Below, in pieces: positions 55,838-64,000 of a DNA stretch of 64,000 nt. Position 1 is the first letter of the stretch; each line of letters begins with the position of its first letter. A model generated the notes under the pieces. It was not told the DNA's origin. It ran no database searches and worked only from the letters and a program-made list of their open reading frames with translations. The DNA is taken from assembly GCA_963662175.1 (NCBI GenBank), contig OY759222.1, positions 19,974,222 to 20,038,221 on the forward strand. The letters are read 5' to 3'. The DNA is from Aradus depressus (Eukaryota > Arthropoda > Insecta > Hemiptera > Aradidae). Position numbers and translations under genes: made by a program.

Positions 55838-56067
55838 GGCATGATGGGCGTGCGGACTAGAGCGTAGGGCTTTGGTATCAGGGTTTGCGGGTTCGAATCC
55901 CGTCCGGGAGTGAGTAACTAGATAACACAGTGACATTGCTAATATGCATCTTACATCTCCGAGTACCACTGTTGTGACGTAAAACATGTCTGAAGTAATT
56001 TTTTAATGCGTCCAACGAACTGTCATTTTCTGAATATGTTCAATAAAATATTGTTATTGAAAATTTG
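55838..56067 (+). mobile_element. second SINE family, tRNA-like head
   Basis: GGGCGTGCGGACTAGAGCGT and a perfect B box GGGTTCGAATCCCGTC near 55888 form a tRNA-like head. The body has CATCTTACATCTCCGAGTAC, and the tail has AATAAAATATTGTTATTGAA. It differs from S1 throughout. It sits between two poly(G) tracts (55817-55838 and 56069-56086), which may be the duplicated target or expansions of it. Confidence 0.65.
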
Positions 56068-56109
56068 GGGGGGGGGGGGGGGGGGGGCATATGATGTGTA
56101 GCCTGTTGG

Positions 56110-56570
56110 AAAACCAGATCAGTCGATATTTCGTAAATAATGAGAAGAAATCAACCAGTAACGAGAGTATGGTAAGCGACGAAATGGAGAGAGAACTGTG
56201 ATTCGACGCAGAGATGGTTCTCCTCGGGGGCCCAACCACCGAGTGGTGGTGAGGCGCGGTGTGAATGGACGGGAAGGTCGTTTCCCCCACCCTGAGGCCC
56301 ACTTGAGCCGTGCGCATGTCTGTTGTACTCCCGCCGGCGGGGATCAGCTGGCTCGACTGAAGGCACCTCCCATTGCCGTCTGTGACTCGTCTGCTGCCTT
56401 ACCTACCTACCGTAACCAACAAACCTCTCCCCGCTCTATCTAGCCAAATGGAGCCACCTCTCCTGCTCCTCTTTATATGAGGCAGTCAACTGAACGCATG
56501 TATGACCGGCCACAAACTTAAGGGTAATGATGGCCCCACTCTCTAACCTACCTCAATTGTCAGCTCTGCC
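56110..56570. other. GC-rich block, origin unknown
   Basis: Strongly GC-rich compared with the window (GGGGGCCCAACCACCGAGTG, CTCCCGCCGGCGGGGATC). Frames are open on both strands, but no conserved motif and no splice pair is convincing. Could be a CpG-rich promoter, an rDNA-like fragment or a captured exon. Confidence 0.3.
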
Positions 56571-56621
56571 TGTTCCTTGTTGCTGGCTAGCTCTGTGTTA
56601 CCTTCAGTGGGACCTCATATG

Positions 56622-57646
56622 TAGGGTTCTATCGATACTACAAAGTAACGATACTTTTACTCATGAGTAGTATCGAATAAAACTTTCGATACTACTCAAG
56701 TATCGATACCTACTCGTATCGATTGAATCGAGTAGTTCGTTATAATTAATTTTAAAAAATTTATAAATCTTTATAAATTTAAATAAAAATCGTATTGCAT
56801 CGAGTACTTCGTTATAATTAATTTTAAACCATGTATAATATATATATACTTATATAATAATAATAATAAAAAAACACAATACAATTTGAAAGATATATAA
56901 AAATGAGATATTGTAGTGGGCATAAGAAACAAATAAATCAAATCGAATAAGATAAAATTATATTATTAAAAACATAATGAATGTAATAAAAAAAACTTAT
57001 AAAATAAACATACAATTTATTTTTACTAAGGATAAAAAACTACTGGAGACTATTCGTATTTCGACAATATTTCACTATTTTAAAACACTTTTTGCAAGTC
57101 GCTCAGATCGAAACGTTCTTAATGTAATAAATCCACAATTCCGCCGTAGGACGAGGCATTATAATGTGTAATTGACAAAATGGAATGTAAAAATAAAATA
57201 AAATAATGAAATCGTAATCATGTTCACGGTTCTCTTCAAAATTAAACAAACGTATACTTTCATAAAAGATAAACCATTTAATGTAAATAAGGTGAGAAAT
57301 AAGGACGCATCATGCAGACTGCGTGTTCACATCTCATGAGGTTATCACCATCGATAAATACGAGTATTATTTGTCCGTGGACCGAAATTTGAGTTCAGTA
57401 TTTTACTGCAACAACAAATAAAAGAAAATTGTAAGAAATTAAACGGTGAACGATTTTGACGAATTGAAAAATTTATATAATTTTTTTTAATTGTTGAAAT
57501 TTAAAACAAGTACTTTGAATCGATACAAGTAATATCTATTCGATACCCACTTGGTATCGAAAGAAAAGTATCGATACCAAAAGTACTCGGTATCGGATAA
57601 AAGTATCGATACTTTACTTGTATTTACTTGTATCGATAGATCCCTA
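56622..57646. mobile_element. hAT-like non-autonomous transposon, 1025 bp
   Basis: Termini TAGGGTTCTATCGATAC and, inverted, TAGGGATCTATCGATAC. The 8-bp flanks CTCATATG and ATTATATG agree at 6 of 8 positions, as for an aged hAT target duplication. Subterminal zones are packed with TATCGATA and GTATCGA words in both orientations, typical of hAT transposase-binding repeats. The interior has only a 64-codon frame (56977-57171) ending RRRTRHYNV, without a hAT dimerisation motif. Confidence 0.8.
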
Positions 57647-57758
57647 ATTATATGGCTTACTTCGCAGCGCCTCATATCTGATATCTTGGAAATTACCAGC
57701 GATTACGAATAAAATTTAAATTCTTTTTGCTTTAGCTGGACGAACAACAACGAAACAT

Positions 57759-57895
57759 AGGGCGTCGGTAGCTCAGAGATAGCTTACTGAGCTCAAGATC
57801 GCGGGTTCAATACCCGGCCAAGGCCCTTATGTCCCTCCGATGGAACATTAAGCGATGGTCTCGAACCTGTACGTAGTCAAGTACTCGTCACAATA
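57759..57895 (+). repeat. S1 SINE, internally deleted
   Basis: GGGCGTCGGTAGCTCAGAGA, GCGGGTTCAATACCCGGCC, CGATGGTCTCGAACCTGTAC. Confidence 0.8.
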
Positions 57896-57959
57896 ACTTA
57901 ACTATAAAATATTTCAGTTGAGTCCCTAGAAATGATGAAAAAATGGCCTCTAAATCAAA

Positions 57960-58460
57960 TAATGTAACGGAATTTATAAAAAAAATGTTCAATAGCCACA
58001 GGGTGAATTTTTAGCCATACATTTTTATCTTGAAGACGAAAATGATATATTGACATGTAAGTAGTATTCGAAAAAAATATAATTTTTTGTGGGACCGAAA
58101 AAAACAAAGTTATGAACGAATTTTAATATTTTAATCGACATGGATGCCGTATAGGCGTTCAAACCTGTGAGCGTATCGCGAAATTCTTCGATGAGAAATG
58201 AAGACTTGGCTAATGTATTTACAGGTGGTATTTTTGACTGTTAAGTGGTTTAGTTTTGATCCTCAAACCTGTTTCATTAGAGGAATGATGTTTCAACCAT
58301 ACTTAAGTTACCGAACCGTTAACAACGAATCTTAACAACCAACTATTTACTATTTTTTGTTTTATTTGCATTTTGAAAAAAATAGGTAAGTCGAAAAATG
58401 AAGCCTTGGCAGCTAGTGTTCGACTACAAAGGTGCAGCCGCTACAGTGGCCAATTTTAGT
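57960..58460. other. AT-rich DNA without recognised feature
   Basis: No gene, RNA or repeat match seen. Confidence 0.45.
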
Positions 58461-58465
58461 TAATT

Positions 58466-58702
58466 ATTGTGTCTCAGGGTGTGGCTTTAACTATGAGGTC
58501 ATATCACCTACTACCAGAGTGCTCTTTCTTCACTTTGGTGGAAATGAGCTTGTTAAGAAGTACATCGCACTGACTCAAGTCCATCGCCTAACGTCCCATC
58601 AGAAGGACAGCGTGCTCAAGTTTTTTTTCCCTTCCTTAAGATCGGGTTTCAAACCCACGATTTTGAGCTCAGTAGGCTACTTCTGAGCTACCGGCCGCCT
58701 TC
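58466..58702 (-). repeat. S1 SINE, diverged
   Basis: GGTCATATCACCTACTACCA, ATCGCCTAACGTCCCATCAG and GAGCTACCGGCCGCC in order. Confidence 0.8.
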
Positions 58703-58732
58703 GAATGTATTTATGTTTATTTAATTATTTTG

Positions 58733-58975
58733 ACTCATGCCCGGGCTTTTAACGAGGTCATATTGCCTACTACCAGAGCTCTACTGTGGCAGTACTAAAT
58801 TTTGCATTACAATTTTCGGATGGGACGATTTCGAGCGGATGATTTCGAGCATGTACGATATCAGGCCGCCCCAGGTAACTAAAACCCAACAGTAGGTTCG
58901 GGCTCATCTCCACCAAACAGCGCTCTGGTAGTAGGTGATATGTGGTTAAAGCCCGGGCATGAGTCACAAAAACTA
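58733..58975. repeat. inverted pair of S1 fragments
   Basis: A minus fragment at 58733-58803 (ACTCATGCCCGGGCTTTTAA) abuts a plus fragment at 58817-58975 that ends AAAGCCCGGGCATGAGTCAC, giving a small head-to-head palindrome. Confidence 0.75.
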
Positions 58976-59344
58976 ACTACAATATGACATATATATAGGA
59001 CTAGTCAGTTGTTTTTTGTTATGAAGTAAAATAAATCGGTTGTTTAATAAAGAAAGTTTTTGTAAAATAGATAATAGATTAATTATTATATTAAAAAAGC
59101 AAAAATTGTACCAAGTGGGAGGGCGTAGGCTAGTTAATTTTGCCCCTCCCCCCCCCCCCCCCCCTCCCCCTCACAAATTTGTGCCAATGCTCTCTGTCTG
59201 AATGGCTGGAGATGATTACATAGTCTGTTATTGATCCAACCTGCCCTTCTGTGGACAACCAACCTCATCTGATTCTACAACAACTGGGGAGGCCTCTCAC
59301 TGAAACTAACACAATACATTACATCTCTTTTATAATAATGTATT

Positions 59345-59615
59345 TTACTTTTCCAGTAAAACAAAGTATATGGGAAATTATGTAAATGGTCAAAAGTTCG
59401 AATCTGAGTTTTCAACGGAATTTCATGTTTCCTTATCCTCCAAATTCCGAAATGATTAAAAAAAAAAAAAAAAAACTTTCAGTGAGCACGATAATATGCA
59501 CGATAACATTCGATAGAATGAATGTACCGACATGAAATTTTATACGTGTATCCAAAATCTCATAAGGATGACACCTATTGATTTTCAGCCAAAGAAACGG
59601 GGGGCTTAACATAAA
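59345..59615 (-). repeat. D1 fragment carrying a LINE insertion
   Basis: CTTTTCCAGTAAAACAAAGT, AATTCCGAAATGATTAAAAA and ACACCTATTGATTTTCAGCC; interrupted by the LINE at about 59612. Confidence 0.7.
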
Positions 59616-59990
59616 AACACTTACGGACTTGACCTCTGGAGGTCTGCCAAGGCTTCCTATCTCCAGCGCATCCAATCTTTTCAATCCAAAATCCTTCGTA
59701 AAATAGCCAATGCTCCTTATTACGTCTCCAACAAAACTCTTCACACTGACCTTAACGTACCTTTTGCCACCGAAGTCGCTAAATCAAAGTATAAAAAGCG
59801 TCAATGGCCTAGAGGCTTTCTTAGCAGCAGCAGTGACAGTGATTAGTTACAAATGACAGTAACTCAATCACAAGGGAGTGTCACCACTGGGTGATTTCTC
59901 CCCTCTTGACATTACCTCTTAGCACATTTGCTCGTTGTATTTATTTTTTATACAGTTGTAAATATCTATTTATAAAATAAAAATTATTGT
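59616..59990 (+). pseudogene. jockey-like LINE 3' end with internal deletion
   Basis: An open frame of 76 codons before TAG (59844-59846) reads NTYGLDLWRSAKASYLQRIQ, SFQSKILRKIANAPYYVSNK, TLHTDLNVPFATEVAKSKYK and KRQWPRGFLSS. The RT tail is joined directly to the terminal RxWPRxF block; the roughly 45 codons between them, present in the 50-kb copy, are missing at about 59795. The 3' UTR matches the 50-kb copy (GTGTCACCACTGGGTGATTT) and ends TTGTAAATATCTATTTATAA then AATAAAAATT. It is 5' truncated and encodes no catalytic part. Confidence 0.85.
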
Positions 59991-60331
59991 TCAACTGATA
60001 ATTACATTATCTGTATTTTCTTGAGCGGAAAGGTTTTTGTCACATTACCAAAATGTTCACTTAAAATTAAATTCATCATTGTGTACATTGATTGCTAATA
60101 TTAATTTTCTTGTTCAAGAATTTAGTGCTAAATTCTTGGGTCATTCACCCAAAAAGTGGATCATGTTTCCGTCCGTATCAAGGTTACACAAAGGATATAA
60201 TTGTTTCGCCACGGTTGGTAATTAAGGTTTATGGATTCTCTACGGGACTTTAGTAATTGTTCTTGAATTCTAAATTTTATTTTCTGGTATGTCTGCCCCT
60301 GCACAAGGACCTATATAGAACATATACGAGC

Positions 60332-60894
60332 AAAAAGTCGTCATGATTCCCCGGCAATAAACTACTCCAGAACGTATTAATCAATTGACTTTTCGCTCCG
60401 TCTCCAAAACCAGTTGACTTACATAATAGCTTCTGAATCATACTAAATTTTGTTTCGATAAATTCATTGCATCGGCAGATATTGATTTTTTTAGCTGATC
60501 CATCTCCCCTCTGATCCCCACATTTCCCTTCTGCCGATTCCACTGAAAATTAATAAGTGTCGTCCTTTTGGAGTTTTGAATTCACATATAAAGCTTCCTG
60601 TCGATACATTAATTCTATCGGCAGTTAGAGTTTTTGCGTTAAGCCTCCCCCCGATCCCCCCTCATCTTATTGGGCAATTCGGCTGAAAATCGATAGGGCC
60701 ATTAAAGACTTCTGGATTCACATATAAAATTTCGTGTCGATACATTCATTGTATTGGGAGTTATCGTGTTCATAGACTGACATTTTTTAAAATTTTAATA
60801 TTTAGAAGAACATGAAATTTCGTTTGTAAACTTCGTTGAAAATTTTTGACCGATTTCATAACTTCCTATATACTTCGTATAGCCGAGGAAGTAA
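60332..60894 (+). repeat. D1 dispersed repeat, near complete
   Basis: A good reference copy. AAAAAGTCGTCATGATTCCC, AATCAATTGACTTTTCGCTC, two modules with TCGGCAG(A/T)TA, TTTCCCTTCTGCCGATTCCA, ATTGGGAGTTATCGTGTTCA, and the terminus TACTTCGTATAGCCGAGGAA then GTAAAAT. No ORF of note. The class is unknown. Confidence 0.85.
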
Positions 60895-60917
60895 AATAAA
60901 TACACTTAATAATAATA

Positions 60918-61156
60918 ACTTAAGCACGCCGTCCTTCGGATGGGACTTTAAGCGATGGTCCCGAGCCTGTACGATGTCAGGTACTCGTTAAAGACCCCTA
61001 TCCTAGATGAATAAAAATTTAGGGTAGGCAAAATTTAGGACTCTCACAGTAGAGTCGGGCTCATGTCCACCAGAGTGACGAAAGAGCGCTCTATTAGTAG
61101 GCGATATGACCTCGTAGTTTAAGCCCGGGCATGAGTCATAAAACCTAACCTAACCT
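60918..61156 (+). mobile_element. S1 SINE, 5' truncated, intact tail
   Basis: Starts at ACTTAAGCACGCCGTCCTTC (head absent) and ends AAACCTAACCTAACCTAT. Truncation at the 5' end is what LINE-driven insertion predicts. It lies directly after a D1 end. Confidence 0.9.
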
Positions 61157-61159
61157 ATA

Positions 61160-61440
61160 TCTAATTCATACATTATCATGATGAAAGCTATTATTTTGTA
61201 CATATATGGCTTAACGGATTATAATAATAATTATTATTAACAGTTTTATTTTAATACAAATATTTGTAAACTATAAAAGCTTTCTGAAAACTTTCTAAAA
61301 TGTGAAAACTAACCTTTCTCCAACATGATGTACAACAGACAAACGTTCGTATTTATTTAGAATGGAATAAAAGTTTCATTTATTTAGAAGAAAATTGGAA
61401 TTCGACAAATGGTAATCTAATGTACGAATTATATTACATT
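61160..61440. other. AT-rich spacer
   Basis: Nothing recognised. Confidence 0.5.
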
Positions 61441-61447
61441 ACTTAAA

Positions 61448-62325
61448 AAGTCGTCGGTGAATCACCGGCAATGTACTTCCCTATAACGAATTAATTAATT
61501 AACTTTTTGCTACCCCTCCAAAACCAGTCGACGGTTTGCGCTATTATTCAGCTTACTTAGGGGCTGGATACTATATCAATGGTGGAAAGCCAATACCGTC
61601 TATCTGTATTTTCATTACATTCAAAATATAAACAAGTTTGGATAGTTGGTATTGGAAGGCAACAGTTTTACAACCTTCCACCAAACTCAGTGTTGCCACA
61701 TTTTTAGAGAAGGTAAAAAAAAATTCCCTTTCAATAATGAAAAAAAAAAAAAATATTTTGAAAAAAAAAAGGCAGATAGACGGTATTGGCATTCCACCAT
61801 CGATATTTTGTATAGATACATTCATTACATCGGCAGTTATTAGGATTTTTGAATTGATCCCCCTCCCCTTCAGCCGAAATCGCTGAAATTAGACAGATTA
61901 TGTCCTCTTAGGGTTTTTCATATCGATACATTCATTTTATCGGGAGTTATTTGGGTTTTTGAGTTGAGCCCTCCTCTGATCTCCCCTTTCTTTCTGCCGA
62001 TTCTCCTGAAAATTAATAAGTGTCGTCCTTATGATATTTCGTATGCACATATGAAATTTCGTGTTGATACATTCGTTACAACGGCAGTTATTAGAGTATT
62101 TGAGTTGAGACTCCCCCCTTCCTTCTGGTCTATTTGGCTGAAAAACAATATGTCATCGTTAGAGGGTTCTGGATTCACATATAAAATTTCGCCTCGATAT
62201 GTTCATTCTATCGGGAGTTATTCACAGACATTCATACGATAAAATTCCGTTGAAAACACCGCATCGAATTTTTGACCGATTACATTACTTCGTCTAAATT
62301 TCGTATAGCTGTGGAAGTAATAAAG
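61448..62325 (+). repeat. D1 dispersed repeat with four internal modules
   Basis: Begins AAAAGTCGTCGGTGAATCAC then CGGCAATG. Modules with the CATTCATTACATCGGCAGTT or TCTATCGGGAGTTATT word occur near 61818, 61930, 62075 and 62205. Ends TTTGACCGATTACATTACTT and CGTATAGCTGTGGAAGTAA. A local insertion near 61580-61800 contains the inverted word ACGGTATTGGC/GCCAATACCGT (61590 and 61779). Confidence 0.8.
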
Positions 62326-62329
62326 AAAA

Positions 62330-62830
62330 TCTCATATTGTACTAAGTTTAATTAATTTCAGAAAACAAAGAGAAGAATAGCCTAGCAAAATATTTAAAAT
62401 TCGTAGCACAAAGCATTATTTGGATTTCAATGAGCTTTAATTGTTATTTAAAGTTAATGAAGCTCTTTCATTCCCTTAATTATTTAATTATTCCACTACA
62501 ATCTACTAATTTTGCGTATATAAATGTCGGATTGTCCTTTATTTTGTTAAAATAGAAATTTAAAAGGGAGCCTTTTAACATTATTTACTAAAACAGTAGA
62601 AATCACGTATTTGAAAATAATGAAAATTTAATTTATTTGTTGAAAGTAATTGCTGCGAATGTAATAAAATTATTTCAAAGTAAAAATATAATGAATTTTT
62701 CTCAATATATTTAAACCTAAAATTAGGTGCGTCAACATTCTTAAAAAAAAAAAAATTGTCAGTGGATCAAGGTTCATGTACTTCTTCAGCAAATTAAATC
62801 GACTAAGGTTTCGGTGTTCCTTTGAAACCA
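62330..62830. other. AT-rich spacer
   Basis: No gene or repeat recognised apart from a short D1-like start at 62757-62840. Confidence 0.45.
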
Positions 62831-62832
62831 AT

Positions 62833-62985
62833 TTACCGACTTTTACCGGTAGCTCAGTGGTATGCATGCTGAGCTCAAGATCGCGGGTTCGTAACCCGGC
62901 CGAGGCCTTTTTTTTATCTTGGAGGTGAATAAACCTCGATCTCGTCTACGATGTTAGATACTTTTTTAAGACCTTTGGTATAAAC
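62833..62985 (+). repeat. S1 SINE, head portion
   Basis: TTACCGGTAGCTCAGTGGTA, GCGGGTTCGTAACCCGGCCG and TACGATGTTAGATAC. The B box is intact here. Confidence 0.8.
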
Positions 62986-62999
62986 AATACAATATTAAA

Positions 63000-63400
63000 T
63001 TCGAACCTTCTAACCTCTACCGATTGGTTAGTGCATTAGGGTCTCAGGAAAGCTATCTTTCATTAAACTGCCATATTGAAAAATTCCGACTTTTAGCTCA
63101 AATTCGTCTCCACAATAGCAATAGAAATTTTAGAATATTACTTGGAGGCCTTAGGTATGAGTTTTGTCCTGAAAGTGTCTGCAGGCTCTGTTCTTTAGAT
63201 GAGAAGGACGATCTCATACACTTTTTGTTCCATTGTCCGTCTTTGTGTGCCTCCAGGCAATAATTTCTCTACAGAATATTACTCAGAAACATTTGTGCAT
63301 ATTTTAAATGATTTAGAAGTTAGATAAATTAACAATTTATTTTTATTTTTTACTGTTGTCTTGAAAATAAAGAATAATTTAATTTAATTTGTTGCATGTA
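63000..63400 (+). pseudogene. LINE C-terminal fragment with C-C-H-C tail
   Basis: A plus frame open from about 63024 to 63263 reads SQESYLSLNCHIEKFRLLAQ, IRLHNSNRNFRILLGGLRYE and CRLCSLDEKDDLIHFLFHCP. The CxxC...H....C arrangement after an R-L-L-x-Q-x-R-L block is the C-terminal tail of LINE ORF2 proteins. There is no ATG; it is 5' truncated. A short 3' UTR ends with AAAATAAAGAATAATTTAAT. The family differs from the jockey copies elsewhere in the window. Confidence 0.7.
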
Positions 63401-63416
63401 AGATATTATAAATACA

Positions 63417-63763
63417 GGTTAGGTTAGGTTTTATGACTCATGCCCGGGCTTTAACTACGAGGTCATATCGCCTACTACCAGAGTGCTCTTTCGTCACTCT
63501 GGTGGACATGAGCCCGACTCTGCTGTGGGAGTCCTAAATTTTGCCTACCCTAAATTTTTATTCATCTAGGGTAGGGGTCTTTAACGAGTACCTGACATCG
63601 TACAGGCTCGGGACCATCGCTTAACGTCCCATCCGAAGGACGGCGTGCTTAAGTTTATTTTACCTCCCAGATAAAATAAACTAAGGGCCTCGGTCGGGTT
63701 ACGAACCCACGAACTTGAGCTCAGAAGTCAAGCACGCATACCACTGAGCTACCGGCGCCCTGC
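63417..63763 (-). mobile_element. S1 SINE, full length
   Basis: GGTTAGGTTAGGTTTTATGA to GAGCTACCGGCGCCCTG. Target duplication TTATAAATACA at 63406-63416 and 63764-63774. Nearly identical to 45445-45790, so both are recent. Confidence 0.95.
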
Positions 63764-64000
63764 TTATAAATACATTTTTTATTATCATTATTTTTTTTTT
63801 GTATTTATTCATGTTCATGTCATATCTTGTATATAATTTTTGAATTGTTTCTTTTATCCTTTCATTATTTATTTTGTAAAAGAAAAAAAAATCCCACTCA
63901 TTGCCATAGAGGTTGTAATTTGTGCAATAAAAGTTTATCTATCTATCTACTTTTTGAAGACCCTTTTCCCTAGTTGAATAATAATTTAGACGAAAGTGCG

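Noticed and set aside
23740..62310. loxP-like word ACTTCGTATAGC in many places
   Set aside because: It is part of the D1 3' end (CTATACTTCGTATAGCTGAGG). The 13-8-13 inverted architecture of a recombinase site is missing.
7441..63430. interstitial telomere tracts (TTAGG)n
   Set aside because: Each tract has only two to four units and always marks the 3' end of an S1 copy, so they are SINE tails, not telomere remnants.
7108..63763. tRNA genes at A-box/B-box pairs
   Set aside because: The boxes lie at the heads of S1 (and one at 55888 in another SINE). The sequence runs on into SINE bodies, and no proper acceptor stem or anticodon arm folds.
63901..64000. possible gene end at the right border
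   Set aside because: AATAAAAG and short T/A runs are present, but there is no coding sequence or splice site to support it.

Overview
The window looks like repeat-rich, AT-rich intergenic DNA of an animal, very probably an insect. It has spliced exons with GT/AG borders, jockey-type LINEs, tRNA-derived SINEs and many MITEs. The main SINE ends in (CCTAA)n, the arthropod telomere pentamer. I suspect a hemipteran from the general style of the repeats, but nothing here proves it. There is no prokaryotic gene organisation, and almost every open frame is either a shadow or a decayed transposon.

Host coding sequence is sparse. The clearest case is the last two exons of a plus-strand gene (555-643 and 1840-2021; the intron boundaries fit and the frame is kept across them). 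Weaker candidates are a minus-strand exon at 84-154, a 5' gene end at about 11950-13134 (leader exon, then a short first coding exon) and a decayed reading frame at 22184-23208 that is split by a palindromic MITE.

Layout: 1-2.1 kb, gene 3' end. 4-8 kb, a TA-flanked MITE, a 105-bp tandem array, a foldback element and a MITE that carries a SINE. 9.6-10.7 kb, two jockey LINE 3' ends head to tail. 11.9-13.1 kb, possible gene 5' end. 14.4-17.5 kb, a LINE remnant and a 2.5-kb inverted-repeat element that contains a MADF-encoding DNA transposon. 18-21.6 kb, SINEs and a RTE-like tail. 21.9-23.2 kb, a pseudogene with a 497-bp near-perfect palindrome in it. 23.3-34.3 kb, many copies of a dispersed family (here called D1) with LINE, SINE and MITE insertions. 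34.7-35.1 kb, a LINE RNase H remnant. 35.8-40.9 kb, a complete and very young LTR retrotransposon. 41-64 kb, more D1 and SINE copies, a TA-flanked MITE, 190-bp tandem repeats, a second SINE family, a hAT-like MITE and LINE fragments.

The best candidates for something new are: the LTR element, whose 813-bp LTRs differ at one base and whose only sizeable ORF is a coiled-coil protein; the telomere-repeat-tailed SINE (about 25 copies); and a hammerhead-ribozyme-like core that recurs in several otherwise different foldback elements with paired changes in its stem. Names used below: S1 is the main SINE; D1 is the dispersed family ending in GAGGAAGTAA; H1 is the foldback/hammerhead-like group.
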